From assembly GCA_022768865.1 (NCBI GenBank), contig JALELH010000074.1, positions 1-61,475 on the forward strand: 61,475 bases of DNA. The letters run 5' to 3'. The translations under genes and the position numbers were made by a program. Positions 40,558 through 50,680 of this stretch are shown here, in pieces. Position 1 is the stretch's first letter. Each line of letters opens with the position of its first letter. Below the pieces are notes generated by a model. The model was not told the origin of the DNA. It saw only the letters and a list, made by a program, of their open reading frames with translations, and did not search any database. This stretch comes from Spirochaetia bacterium. GTDB taxonomy: Bacteria > Spirochaetota > Spirochaetia > Treponematales > Treponemataceae.

Positions 40558-43044
40558 TTAGTTGCTTAAGTTCCAGCTTACAAGACGGAGCACATCGCCG
40601 AATACACCGGCAGCAGTAACGCCTGCACCAGCACCGTAACCCTTAACTGTCAAAGGAATCGGTGTGTAGCGTGCTGTATGGAATACAAATGCGTTTTCAC
40701 CGCCGCGGCCTGTATACAAAGGATCATCCGGACCAACTTCAAGCATGCCGACAGATACCTTGCCGTCTTTAATGGAAGCTGCCATGCGGAGAACCTTGTT
40801 TTCCTTTTTAAGTGCAGCCATTTTGTCGTCAAAGTATTTATCAAGTTCAGGAAGTTTCTTAAGGAATTCTTCTACAGTTCCTTCTATATTGAAGTCAGCC
40901 GGGAAGATTGAACGCATTTCAATGTCTTCAAGTTCAATTTCCATTCCTGCTTCTCGGGCAATGATAAGTGCCTTGCGTGCAACGTCTGTTCCTTTAAGGT
41001 CATCGCGCGGATCAGGTTCTGTGTAGCGCAGTTCCTTTGCTTCAAGAACAGCTTCTGAAAATTTCTTTCCTTCATCAAGCTTACCGAAGATGTAAGAAAG
41101 GGAACCAGACATAATTCCATTAAAGCCAGTAAGTTTATCTCCTGACTTAAAGAGATTCTGCAATGTATCGATGATTGGAAGACCTGCACCAACGTTTGTT
41201 TCATAAAGGAAGCGCACGTGCATTTCGTTTGCTGTTTCACGGAGCTTTTTGTAGAAGTCCATGCTCATGCTGTTTGCACGTTTGTTTGGTGTAGCAATGG
41301 ACATTCCTGCCTTAAATACATCAAGGTAGCGTTCAGGAAGATCATAGCTTGCAGTACAGTCAACGAAGATCGGATTCAATGGCTTTGTCTGCTTTACAAA
41401 TTCAAGGATTTCATCAAGGTTTGTTTTCTTGCCCTTTGACTTAACAAGGTTGCGCCAGTCAGAAAGGTCAAGGCCTTCTGCATCAAATACCATGCCGTCA
41501 ATATTTGCAATAGCCATAACGCGCACGTCAATACCCTGGTCAAGAAGTGACTTATACTGATCGCGGATCTGGTCTACCATTGTGCCGCCGATTGTTCCCA
41601 CACCAAAAGCATAAACCTGAATGGACTGAACTGTATTAAAGAAGAACTGGTGAACAACGCGGACTGCCATGTCACCGTCGCTTCCGTTAATAACTGCAGA
41701 AATAGAACGTTCTGCAGAACCCTGTGCAATGGCAAGAACGTTAATGTCACGGCTGGCAAGGGAATCAAAGAATGTTCCTGCAACACCGCGCTTCTGCTTC
41801 ATTGCATCGCCGATAATGGAAACGATGGCAACATCATTGCGCACGTCGATAGGGTTTACAAGTTTTGTGCTTATTTCAAGGGCAAATTCATTTTTAAGAA
41901 CGTCAACTGCCTGTGCTGCATTGACATTGCGGACACAGAAAGAAAGTGTATATTCAGAAGAAGACTGGGTAATAAGCAGAACTGAAATTCCTGCGTTGGA
42001 AACAGCCTGGAAAATTCTTGAAGCCATTCCCTTGCGTCCTTTCATGCCGGAACCGCTTACAGAAATCATTGCACAATCTTTTAAGCATGAAATGCCGCGG
42101 ACAGGTCCTGTTGTTTTTGATTCAAACGGACCTTTACCGATTCTTGTTCCGCGTGCTGAAGGATTGTGGCTATTAAGAGACCAGGCTTCAATCCCCTTTG
42201 CGGCAAGTGGTGAAAGTGTTTTAGGATGCAGAACTTTAGAACCGAAGAATGAAAGTTCCATTGCTTCTTCATAGCTCATGTCGTCTACAAGAATTGCATC
42301 TTTTATAATGCGCGGGTCTGCTGTATAAACGCCGTCTACGTCTGTCCAGAATTCAACTTTAGAAGAACCAAGGCATGCACCCACAATGGCAGCACTGAAG
42401 TCTGAACCGTTGCGTCCTAAAAGTCCCATTACAGGCATTGCATCAGTTCCGCCGATCCATGAACAGATGAATCCAGGGAATAAAAGAATCTGTGCAGAAT
42501 TTGTTCCGTCCCTGTAAGGAGCAAAAGCTTCTGAACAGCGTGCATAATCAGGATCTCCTTCTTTCTGGTTTCCTGTTGTATAGATAAACTTGCGGCTGTC
42601 TAAAAGAACAATGCTCTGCTTTTTTGCAAGGATAACGGCTTCTACAATAGGAGCACACATAAGTTCGCCCATGCCCATAATGCGGCAGTGAACGCTATTA
42701 GGACATTCGCCAAAAGTAGCAAGACCGTTTAAAAGCTTTTCAAGTTCTTCAAGGTGAGATTCTATTTTTGCAAGAACACCTGCAGTGTCAAAATCAGAAA
42801 TTGTAGATTTAATTTCTGCACAAATGTCTGAATGAATTGAACGGAGTTCGCTTACATAGGTTGAAGCGGTCCCGCCTGTAATGCACCCGTCAATTGCTGC
42901 CTGCAATTTGTTTGATACACCGGCTACTGCACTGACTACAACACTGATACGGTCAGTTTTAGCGCGACCCAACATAATTTCCACACTGTCTAGAATGCGG
43001 CGGGCAGAACCCATACTTGTTCCGCCAAATTTAAGTGTAAGCAT
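40558..43044 (-). CDS. thrA: Bifunctional aspartokinase / homoserine dehydrogenase
   Basis: Catalyses the first and third steps from aspartate to threonine and methionine. The 828 residues comprise the kinase domain (KFGGTSMGS at residues 5-13, then GLLGRNGSDFSAAIVGA and EFWTDVDGVYTADPR), tandem ACT domains (about 310-470) and the homoserine dehydrogenase domain, starting at VYAFGVGTIGGTM near 480 and carrying NVGAGLPIID and the MSGSLSYIF catalytic region. This is the ThrA/MetL fusion. It heads the operon with pheA and ilvH. Its homoserine product also leads to the MetF/MetH pathway and to ThrH. Confidence 0.96.
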   Translation of the reverse strand: MLTLKFGGTSMGSARRILDSVEIMLGRAKTDRISVVVSAVAGVSNKLQAAIDGCITGGTASTYVSELRSIHSDICAEIKSTISDFDTAGVLAKIESHLEELEKLLNGLATFGECPNSVHCRIMGMGELMCAPIVEAVILAKKQSIVLLDSRKFIYTTGNQKEGDPDYARCSEAFAPYRDGTNSAQILLFPGFICSWIGGTDAMPVMGLLGRNGSDFSAAIVGACLGSSKVEFWTDVDGVYTADPRIIKDAILVDDMSYEEAMELSFFGSKVLHPKTLSPLAAKGIEAWSLNSHNPSARGTRIGKGPFESKTTGPVRGISCLKDCAMISVSGSGMKGRKGMASRIFQAVSNAGISVLLITQSSSEYTLSFCVRNVNAAQAVDVLKNEFALEISTKLVNPIDVRNDVAIVSIIGDAMKQKRGVAGTFFDSLASRDINVLAIAQGSAERSISAVINGSDGDMAVRVVHQFFFNTVQSIQVYAFGVGTIGGTMVDQIRDQYKSLLDQGIDVRVMAIANIDGMVFDAEGLDLSDWRNLVKSKGKKTNLDEILEFVKQTKPLNPIFVDCTASYDLPERYLDVFKAGMSIATPNKRANSMSMDFYKKLRETANEMHVRFLYETNVGAGLPIIDTLQNLFKSGDKLTGFNGIMSGSLSYIFGKLDEGKKFSEAVLEAKELRYTEPDPRDDLKGTDVARKALIIAREAGMEIELEDIEMRSIFPADFNIEGTVEEFLKKLPELDKYFDDKMAALKKENKVLRMAASIKDGKVSVGMLEVGPDDPLYTGRGGENAFVFHTARYTPIPLTVKGYGAGAGVTAAGVFGDVLRLVSWNLSN

Positions 43045-43075
43045 AGCTTTACTCCTAATTTTAAATTAATGAGAC

Positions 43076-43104
43076 TTTATAACATAAAATTTGCAAAATT
43101 ACAA
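43076..43104 (-). promoter_or_regulatory. Probable thrA operon promoter
   Basis: On the minus strand TTGTAA (43104-43099), 17 bp spacer and TATAAA (43081-43076), 32 bp before the thrA ATG with its GGAG site. No attenuator or riboswitch is evident in the short leader. Confidence 0.55.
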
Positions 43105-43115
43105 TTAAGCCATGC

Positions 43116-45821
43116 TTAAATCCGGGAAAGCAGGTCTTCTATCTGGCCGTTCAGGGAAGAAACCATTGTTGCATCCGGAAGGGCTCGGACAAGATTTTTT
43201 GAATACTCCAGGACTTTAAGAAGAAGTGTTTTTCCGCTGTCAAGTTCTGAAGCAACGTCTTCTTTTCCCAGCTGGTGGCGTAAAATTGCTGCAGTTCCTA
43301 AAAGTCCCCTTCTGCCTGAAAGTTTGGAAATAATATAATCAAGCTGCAGCCTGATTTTGCTTTCAAGGAATTCTTCACGCTTTTCTTCCGGAAGATATGT
43401 GCTTAAAGAACGAAGTTTTTCAAACAGGTCTGCTGCCACATTTGTTTTCTTTACGGCTTTAGTTTCCGTAATTGCATCGGCAACAGTCTGAATGGCATCA
43501 GCAGCTTTTGAAAGAAGTTCCATATCAATTTTTTCATCTTCTGCTTCTGCAGGTTCAGCGTCTTCCGTTAAAGAATCATCTATGGCAGGTTCTTCATCAT
43601 CTGCTGCATAAAGGTCTTCATCTTCGTAATCATCATCAATTATGCTGTCTTCCGTAATTGAAGGTTCAGGTATGACTTCCGGTTCTTCTGAAATTTCATC
43701 ATCAATCTTTTCTTCCGGCGGAAGTTCTTCTTTATCTTCCTCTTCTGTTTCTTCTGCATCAGGGAAATCTTCAGCTTCATCAGCATCAAAGTCTTCAGCT
43801 GGCAAAGGTTCCGGCTCCGGTTCTGCTTTCTTATCTGCTTTCTTTTTAGCAGCAGGTGCAGGCTTCTGCACTTCAGGTTTCTTTTCCGGTTCTAAATCTT
43901 CGTCATCCTGCCAGTCCTGTTCCAGTTCAATGACATCATCATCATCATGTTTTTTATCTTCGTAACCTAAATCTTCAATTTCTGCAGCGGAATCATTTTC
44001 TTCAGGCAGTCCTGTTCTGCTGCCGGTTCCAAAAGGATTGCTGGCAAAGAAATCACCTGCATCATCTTCTTCAAGACCGGTACCTTCATCGTCTAAATCC
44101 ACTTCTCCTATAAGGTCATCAAGGCTTTTTGAATAATGATCCTGATTATCCGCCTCAATTTCTTCATCAAGCCTGCCTTCCTTGAAAATTTCATCGAAAG
44201 AGATTTCATCCTGCTGAAGCTGTGCAAAGCCACCGTCATAATTAACAGGCTCTTCTTTTGTTTTAACGACGATTTCTGAAACAGGTGCAGGATTATTCAT
44301 GTCTTCAAAAGAAAGCTTAACTTCTTCTGCAACACGGACTCTTTCAACAGGAGAAATATCGTCGTCACTGTCCATGAATTCTTCTGCAGTAATGGAAGTT
44401 CGTTTTTCCTGTTTCTTTTCACGCTCTTCCAGAATCTGTTCATTTACACGTTCAAGGCCTTTGCTGGAAGATTTATTTTCAGCATCAAAGTTTTCTATGG
44501 TTTTATAGGTTGAAATTGCCTGAGTAAGCATTCCCTGTGATTCATAGTTTTTTGCAATGTTCTTGTAGCCGGAAATGTCTTTAGGGTTAAGGTCAATGTA
44601 TTTCTGATAGAATTCTTCCGCCTTTTTATATTCGCCTTTCTGAGTATGGCGCTTACCTGCTTCCCTGTAAAAGCTTGTATAATCAGGACGAAGAGTCTTT
44701 ATTTTTTTATAACAGCCGGATGCTTTTTTTTCATCACCGGCACAAATGTAGTACTGACCGAGAAGATTTAAAGTGTGAACATCATCGGGACTTTTATTAT
44801 AAAGTTCCTTGATTTTTTCTCCGGCTTCTTCAATTTTGTTTGCAGTAAGAAGAATGTGGGCATGCTGCCTTTTAACTTCCACGTCATCAGGAGAAAGGCA
44901 TTCCATTTTATCAGCCATTTCAATTGCTTCTTCTAATCTGCCTGTTGATTCAAAAGTATTGGCAAGACCTGCCATTGCCTTTTTAAAGTCAGGAGTAACG
45001 GAAAGTGCAACATTATATTCTTTTTCTGCATCGTCAAAATTATCCTGGCAGCTGTAAACGTCTCCAAGTTTTGTATGCATGGCACTGTCTTTCGGATTTA
45101 TGAACAGGGCTTTCTTTACGATTTCACCTGCTGTTTTTGTATTGTTATTCTTCATTAAAAGATCAGAATAGCTTTCGATTGCTTCTACCCAGCCCGGCCT
45201 TGTTTTTAATGATGCTTCATATTCTGCCTGTGCCTTTTCAACTTCTCCAAGCTTTTCATAGCTTTTTGCAAGGTTAAGATGAAGGACCGGATGATTTGGA
45301 TCAGCTTTTAAACCTTTTAAATATGCAAAAATTGCTTCCCTGTGTTTTTTCTGGGAAGCGTAAATTGTTCCGATATGGTTAAAGGCAAGAACGTCACGAG
45401 GATTATTTTCTACAACCGTATTAAAGCACTGAATTGCATCATCATAGTTGCCCATGAGCTTATATGTAAATCCAAGGTTATAGAAAACCTGGCTGTTGGA
45501 ACTGTCCAGCAGAACTGCCTGCTCAAGAACTGTAATTGATTCATCAAAAAGTTTAAGGCGCCTGTAGATTCCGCCAAGATTATTTAAGGCATCTACATTT
45601 TTAGGCTGAAGGCGGACAATTTCCTTGTAGTAATCAAGGGCAACCTTGTCTTCATTGTTCTTTATGTAAAGATCACCAAGGGCAGTTAAATAACTTATGT
45701 TTTCCCTGTCTGACTTTAAAAGCCCTTTGTAAATTCTTGCTGCCTGGTCATAATCCCTTGCAAGGATTGCTGCCTTTGCCCGTTCAATAATAATGCTGTT
45801 TTGTTCTTCCCTTATATCCAT
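43116..45821 (-). CDS. Large TPR protein with acidic low-complexity region
   Basis: A 901-residue protein. Residues ~10-470 are about thirteen tandem TPR units, for example ENISYLTALGDLYIKNNED and NSQVFYNLGFTYKLMGNYDD. Residues ~490-760 are a very acidic region rich in Asp and Glu with little complexity. The last ~130 residues form a separate helical domain (FEKLRSLSTYLPEEKREEFL, YIISKLSGRRGLLG). No signal peptide is present, so it is probably a cytoplasmic scaffold. Similar TPR proteins are common in treponemes, but their role is not known. It lies 45 bp after the LamG/FN3 gene and may be co-transcribed with it. Confidence 0.85.
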   Translation of the reverse strand: MDIREEQNSIIIERAKAAILARDYDQAARIYKGLLKSDRENISYLTALGDLYIKNNEDKVALDYYKEIVRLQPKNVDALNNLGGIYRRLKLFDESITVLEQAVLLDSSNSQVFYNLGFTYKLMGNYDDAIQCFNTVVENNPRDVLAFNHIGTIYASQKKHREAIFAYLKGLKADPNHPVLHLNLAKSYEKLGEVEKAQAEYEASLKTRPGWVEAIESYSDLLMKNNNTKTAGEIVKKALFINPKDSAMHTKLGDVYSCQDNFDDAEKEYNVALSVTPDFKKAMAGLANTFESTGRLEEAIEMADKMECLSPDDVEVKRQHAHILLTANKIEEAGEKIKELYNKSPDDVHTLNLLGQYYICAGDEKKASGCYKKIKTLRPDYTSFYREAGKRHTQKGEYKKAEEFYQKYIDLNPKDISGYKNIAKNYESQGMLTQAISTYKTIENFDAENKSSSKGLERVNEQILEEREKKQEKRTSITAEEFMDSDDDISPVERVRVAEEVKLSFEDMNNPAPVSEIVVKTKEEPVNYDGGFAQLQQDEISFDEIFKEGRLDEEIEADNQDHYSKSLDDLIGEVDLDDEGTGLEEDDAGDFFASNPFGTGSRTGLPEENDSAAEIEDLGYEDKKHDDDDVIELEQDWQDDEDLEPEKKPEVQKPAPAAKKKADKKAEPEPEPLPAEDFDADEAEDFPDAEETEEEDKEELPPEEKIDDEISEEPEVIPEPSITEDSIIDDDYEDEDLYAADDEEPAIDDSLTEDAEPAEAEDEKIDMELLSKAADAIQTVADAITETKAVKKTNVAADLFEKLRSLSTYLPEEKREEFLESKIRLQLDYIISKLSGRRGLLGTAAILRHQLGKEDVASELDSGKTLLLKVLEYSKNLVRALPDATMVSSLNGQIEDLLSRI

Positions 45822-45866
45822 AACCCAATTCCTTTTTTAACTGATGATAATTCACAGTTTATGATT

Positions 45867-47384
45867 CTAGTTTTTCTTCGGGCGTGCAAAAGTTTCTCTG
45901 GAAAGTTCGCCCATAATCCTGCCGTCATATTTTGAATATGATGCAACGGCAAAATAATAAATCTTTCCGTTTTTTAAACCCGTCAGCCTGACTGATGTTA
46001 CACTGCCTACATCAAGAGGGGAATTGCCTTCAGCAGCCTGACGTCCCAAATATTCACCGGGCCTTTCTCCATAAAAAATATAATAACCGCCGACAGATTC
46101 ATCAACAGAATAAGGCCATGAAAGCGTAACTTCTCCATCACCTGCAAAGGCCTTTAATTCAAAAGGCGGAAGGGGAGACGGAATTTCCTTGTATTTAATT
46201 TTCATTTCCGTTACCGACGGAGATTTTTTACCTGCACCATCAGGATGAAGTTCACAGGCAACCTGAAAATAAAGTCCCTTTACGCCTTCAATCTTTTTAC
46301 GGTTTTTTACAGGAATCCATTGCGGATAGGAATCTGTCCAGTTGTAAAAATTATCACCGGAGCGGACATAGAATTCAATGTCTGTCTGTGAAGGCATATT
46401 TACAAGGGCATCAATTTCCGTAAGTTCAGCACCCGTAGAAAGAAGGACAGGCTGAGTTTCAAAACGTCCGCCTTCACGTTTATATGTGTCCATGGAAACT
46501 GCTATTTTGGTTTCTTCCCTTGCCTTTTTCTGAATTCTGAAATCATCTATTAAGCCTGTATACTTCGGACTGATTTCAATATCAGCAGGAACTCCAAGAA
46601 TCGGTATATAAATGGAACCGCCTGTTTCGTGTCCGTTAGTCGTAACATATTTTAAAGATTCAAGAAGGCCATTGATTCTGTATTCAAGAAGTCCTGTGTC
46701 TTCGTCAAAACTTATTTCGTGATGCATCCACTGATTAGGAATAATTGTCCTGTAACTTGAAAGTGTAATCCTGCCGTCATTGTCTACATATCCGTTAAAG
46801 ACATTTGTAAAAGCCCACTGAAGATGATTTTCTGCAAAACTGCCCGTAATCATCTGATAAAGGGGATAGCCAGCAACCGTTCTTGAAGAACGCCATGCAA
46901 ATACAATTTCACCGTTTTCTGCAATGCTAGGGTTAAGCCAGAATTCGATTGTAAAAGAACCGCAGGGACCTTCCTTGCCGAAGATTGTGTTTTTATTTCC
47001 GCGTAGCCTTATGCCGCCGTTTCCACGTGTAAGTGCAGATTTTTTTCCCATAAGGGATTTAACTTCAGTTGTAAGGGATTCGTTCATTGTAAGGCTATAC
47101 CTGCCCGTAACGTCATAAACATTGCCGTTTTCAAATGAAAGATATAAATCTGTATTTTCGTCTGCACTGTGGGAATTTGTTGCAAGGGCAATTGCATCGT
47201 AACCGAACTTTCCTTTGGCTGATACAACCCCGTCCATTTTAGCAAGAACAGGCCAGCCTTCTTTTCCGCCCATAACCAAAGTTTTTTCTTCTGCAAAGCC
47301 AGTATTCAAAACGCAAAGGAAAACTGCTATACTGAAAGCATATTTTCTTAAATATGAACGAAGACAACGAAAATTTACAAACAT
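45867..47384 (-). CDS. Secreted LamG/concanavalin-like and fibronectin type III protein
   Basis: A 505-residue exported protein. The start at 47384 yields a signal peptide (KYAFSIAVFLCVLNTGFA). Residues ~60-290 are a LamG/concanavalin-like beta-sandwich (SFTIEFWLNPSI, WMHHEISFDEDTGLLEYRING, IDDFRIQKKAREE), and residues ~405-500 a fibronectin type III domain (KAFAGDGEVTLSWPYS, VRLTGLKNGKIYYFAVASY). These are ligand-binding or structural folds, so a surface or periplasmic adhesive role is likely. Its 5' end overlaps the start of uvrC head to head by 31 bp. Confidence 0.82.
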   Translation of the reverse strand: MFVNFRCLRSYLRKYAFSIAVFLCVLNTGFAEEKTLVMGGKEGWPVLAKMDGVVSAKGKFGYDAIALATNSHSADENTDLYLSFENGNVYDVTGRYSLTMNESLTTEVKSLMGKKSALTRGNGGIRLRGNKNTIFGKEGPCGSFTIEFWLNPSIAENGEIVFAWRSSRTVAGYPLYQMITGSFAENHLQWAFTNVFNGYVDNDGRITLSSYRTIIPNQWMHHEISFDEDTGLLEYRINGLLESLKYVTTNGHETGGSIYIPILGVPADIEISPKYTGLIDDFRIQKKAREETKIAVSMDTYKREGGRFETQPVLLSTGAELTEIDALVNMPSQTDIEFYVRSGDNFYNWTDSYPQWIPVKNRKKIEGVKGLYFQVACELHPDGAGKKSPSVTEMKIKYKEIPSPLPPFELKAFAGDGEVTLSWPYSVDESVGGYYIFYGERPGEYLGRQAAEGNSPLDVGSVTSVRLTGLKNGKIYYFAVASYSKYDGRIMGELSRETFARPKKN

Positions 47385-49345
47385 CTGCAAAACCTCTTTC
47401 CACCAGGGAAGTCCTTCATCAGACTGCATTGAAAGCTCCAAACCAGAGCGGAGTTTACATGTGGCGCAACGAAGGCGGTACCATCATTTATGTCGGAAAA
47501 GCCAAGAATCTAAAGAACAGGCTTACATCCTATTTTAGCGGAAAGAAGGACATAAAAACCAGGCTCCTTATAAGCAGGGCTAAATCCATAGAATATATTA
47601 CAACGGGAAACGAATACGAGGCTTTCCTTCTGGAAAATAACCTTATAAAAAAACATAACCCGCGGTATAACATTTGCCTTAAAGACGGAAAATCCTATCC
47701 TGTATTAAAGATAACAAAGGAAAAGTTTCCGCGCCTTTATAAAACAAGAAATGTAGCAAGAGACGGTTCACTTTACTTCGGGCCATTTCCTGACGCCGCC
47801 GCCCTTGATACATTCATAGAAACACTCTACGACATATACCCTTTACGGCACTGCAAGAAATTCCGCCAGAAGGATTCAGGCTGCCTGTATTATCACATGG
47901 GCAAATGCCTTGGTCCCTGTTTCAAAAAAAACGAAGACTCCAGCTACAGTGAATTTATCGGCGAAATAACATCCCTACTTGAGGGTAAAGAAGACAAGGT
48001 AAAAAAACTGGAAGAACAGATGAAGCAGGCTGCCAGGGAACTTAATTTTGAAAAGGCAGCACGCCTGCGGGATGGTTTAAAAGCCCTTTCCATAATGCAG
48101 AACCAGAATATAGTAGAAGGCTTTGACCAGAATGACAGGGACTATATTGCTACCTGGCGTGAAGGTGAACTTGTAAGCTTTACCATATTAAAAATGCGCA
48201 GCGGAAAGCTCTTAGGCAGGGACAATTACCGCACCCTTTCTTTAAGTGAAGATACGGAACTTATACCGGAATTTATGAGCGCCTACTACACGGAAAAGGA
48301 AGTTATTCCGCCGTCAATTTATGTAATTTCTAAAGACGGAACTGACTTTATGAAACGCTGGATAAAGGAAACCTACAATATAGAAACAGAAATCATTCCC
48401 GTTGATGAATCTGAAAAAATGAGGGTTCACCGTGCAGCCGTAAACATGGCGCAGCAGAATGCTAAGGAAGACATTATCCGCCGCTTACGTGAACGGGGAG
48501 ACTTTCCTGCCATGGAAGAACTTAAAAAGGAACTTGGACTTAATAAGCTGCCTGTAAGAATAGAAGGCTTTGATATTGCCCATATAGGCGGAAAATTCCC
48601 TGTTGCTTCCTTAATCAGTTTTTATAACGGAAACCCGGACAAAAAAAACTACCGCTACTTCAGGCTTAAAACAACAGACGGCTTAATTGACGATTTTGCA
48701 TCAATGAAAGAAGCAGTTTCTCGCCGGTATACAAGGCTTTTAAACGAAAATGCAGAACTGCCGGATTTGCTTTTAATAGACGGCGGTATAGGTCAGGTTA
48801 ATGCCGTTGATTCTATTTTGCAGACTTTAGGTTTAGACATTCCCATTGCAGGCCTTGCCAAGCGTGATGAAGAAATATGGAGGCCGCACACTTCACAGCC
48901 AATATGCCTGCCCAAAAGAAGCGATGCCTTAAGGCTTTTGCAGCGTGTCCGCGACGAAACCCATAGGTTTGCAACCAGCCGCAACCAGGAACTGCGCACT
49001 AAGGAAAACACCATTTCCGTATTTTCCAAAATACCCGGAATCGGTGCAAAAAGAGAAGCAATGCTCATAAAAAAGTATGGAACTTTAGCAAGCCTTGCAG
49101 CCACATCAGAAGCAGACGTTGCGCAGACTTTAGGAATAAGGGCTGATGCTGCAAGTGAAATACTGCTAAATGCTAAAAAACTCTACATTGAACAGAAAGA
49201 AAAGCAGGAAAAGCAGAAAGAATCTCTTGGCATGGCAGGAACAACAAAAGAAAAGGCTGCAAGGCTGCAGATAAACCACAATCTTGCAGCCATGGCATTG
49301 CTTGAAGTTGCAAGCCCGGATGAAAATACAAAAGAAAATAAATAA
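47354..49345 (+). CDS. uvrC: Excinuclease ABC subunit C
   Basis: Makes both incisions in nucleotide-excision repair. The 663 residues contain the GIY-YIG nuclease domain (SGVYMWRNEGGTIIYVGKAKNLKNRL), a UVR domain near 215-245 (ARELNFEKAARLRD) for UvrB contact, the RNase H-like nuclease (GFDIAHIGGKFPVASLI, DLLLIDGGIGQV) and a helix-hairpin-helix region (SKIPGIGAKREAMLIKKYG). The Lys/Glu-rich tail of about 45 residues is extra. The first ~25 residues are not conserved in kind and overlap the divergent secreted-protein gene, so the true start could be slightly later. Confidence 0.95.
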   Translation: MNEDNENLQTSAKPLSTREVLHQTALKAPNQSGVYMWRNEGGTIIYVGKAKNLKNRLTSYFSGKKDIKTRLLISRAKSIEYITTGNEYEAFLLENNLIKKHNPRYNICLKDGKSYPVLKITKEKFPRLYKTRNVARDGSLYFGPFPDAAALDTFIETLYDIYPLRHCKKFRQKDSGCLYYHMGKCLGPCFKKNEDSSYSEFIGEITSLLEGKEDKVKKLEEQMKQAARELNFEKAARLRDGLKALSIMQNQNIVEGFDQNDRDYIATWREGELVSFTILKMRSGKLLGRDNYRTLSLSEDTELIPEFMSAYYTEKEVIPPSIYVISKDGTDFMKRWIKETYNIETEIIPVDESEKMRVHRAAVNMAQQNAKEDIIRRLRERGDFPAMEELKKELGLNKLPVRIEGFDIAHIGGKFPVASLISFYNGNPDKKNYRYFRLKTTDGLIDDFASMKEAVSRRYTRLLNENAELPDLLLIDGGIGQVNAVDSILQTLGLDIPIAGLAKRDEEIWRPHTSQPICLPKRSDALRLLQRVRDETHRFATSRNQELRTKENTISVFSKIPGIGAKREAMLIKKYGTLASLAATSEADVAQTLGIRADAASEILLNAKKLYIEQKEKQEKQKESLGMAGTTKEKAARLQINHNLAAMALLEVASPDENTKENK

Positions 49346-49346
49346 A

Positions 49347-50576
49347 TCAAATGTCACATTCATCCATAAAGGCAAGGAGGTTTGCTGCTAAATCGCCGTT
49401 GCTTAGGAAGTTACGGGCAGAATCTGTAAAGCCTGTCCTTCCTTTTTCTGCGGTGCATAAAAGCTTTAAGGCAAGGTTTTCCATTTCTATTGCAGCATCT
49501 GTTTCTTTAGGAAGCGGATCTTTTAAGGTTGCAATTGCCTGGCAGGCTTCGTCGCCCGGTTCAACAGAATAATAGCGGTTATACAGAAAGCAAAAACGCT
49601 TATAGTCTTCAAATAAATCAGAATCAAAAAAGGGCTTAAGGCGTTCTAAAAAGGCATTGAGCTTTACAAGCTGAAATTCTTCATCCTGCACATAAACATG
49701 CCATACAAATGGAATGGCAGAAAGGCTTGCACGGCTGAAAGAATCTTCACCGCGGATAAAATTAAAATCCATGGAACAAAGCAAGGCATCCCACTGTTCC
49801 TGTTTAAGTGCAGGCAGCATGGAATATTCAAATTCAGCATTTATTTTCCTGCAGGACGCCATAAAAGGTTCGCTGCTTATTCCCTTTGCAATAAACACAT
49901 GGATTTTTTTAACGCAGGCCTTTTTAAAGGAATTAATTGCCCTTACTAAAAAATCAAAATCCTTAGGATAGGAAAAAACCAGAATCTTAAAATAACCGTC
50001 ATCAGCAAGGATTTTTTTCTGAACTGCATTTAAACTTTCACCGGCCATATTTATGGCAAAAGCCCTGTCTTCCAGACATCTTTTAAAGTTGCTGTCCAGA
50101 ACAAGACCGCCCGTTTTCTTTGTAAAGCCCGGCATAAAAAAGGATTTTTTTACCTGAATGGACCTTGTGCCTGACTTCAGCTTATGAAATCCGTCTGCCC
50201 ATTCTTCTGCCGTAAGATATTCAACATTAATGATATAGGAATGTCCTTTCAGAATACCGCCGTATAGTATTTCTTCAAGCCAGTCAGGAAGCCTGCACTG
50301 AAAGCACTGAAGTATGAATTCCGGTTCATTTTCCGTAAATTCCTTTTTGCATGCTTCCCCATTATTCCAGTCAAAAATCTTCCAGCCATTAACATACTGT
50401 TCTGCAAGGGAAGGATTAACTTCAGGATTCATAAAGGCAAAGGAATTCAAATTATCAACAACAATCCTGAGCCTTATATCTTCTGAAATTTCAGAAAGGC
50501 GTCTGCACAGGCGGTAAACAAAACCAATATCGCCGTAGTTATCGATGACGGAACAAAGAACAGTAACGTTTTTCAT
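49347..50576 (-). CDS. earP: EF-P arginine rhamnosyltransferase EarP
   Basis: Transfers rhamnose from dTDP-rhamnose to a specific Arg of elongation factor P, which EF-P needs to rescue ribosomes at polyproline. The 409-residue protein shows EarP (formerly DUF2331) signatures along its length: VIDNYGDIGFVYRLCRRL with the two functional Asp residues (12 and 16), RIVVDNLNSF, INVEYLTAEEWADGFH, FFMPGFTKKTGGLVLD, FNFIRGEDSFSRAS (nucleotide-sugar and catalytic region), and PFVWHVYVQDEEF. The start at 50576 places the Asp pair as in known enzymes. Neither efp nor rml genes are in this window. EarP is mainly known from beta- and gammaproteobacteria. Confidence 0.9.
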   Translation of the reverse strand: MKNVTVLCSVIDNYGDIGFVYRLCRRLSEISEDIRLRIVVDNLNSFAFMNPEVNPSLAEQYVNGWKIFDWNNGEACKKEFTENEPEFILQCFQCRLPDWLEEILYGGILKGHSYIINVEYLTAEEWADGFHKLKSGTRSIQVKKSFFMPGFTKKTGGLVLDSNFKRCLEDRAFAINMAGESLNAVQKKILADDGYFKILVFSYPKDFDFLVRAINSFKKACVKKIHVFIAKGISSEPFMASCRKINAEFEYSMLPALKQEQWDALLCSMDFNFIRGEDSFSRASLSAIPFVWHVYVQDEEFQLVKLNAFLERLKPFFDSDLFEDYKRFCFLYNRYYSVEPGDEACQAIATLKDPLPKETDAAIEMENLALKLLCTAEKGRTGFTDSARNFLSNGDLAANLLAFMDECDI

Positions 50577-50680
50577 AGCATACACTAACATTTTTTTAAC
50601 TTTTTTTACAGAAAAGTGTCCTTTTTTAATTTTTTTTTAAAATAATTTATATATACACTAAATAAACATCTGGAGGATTT

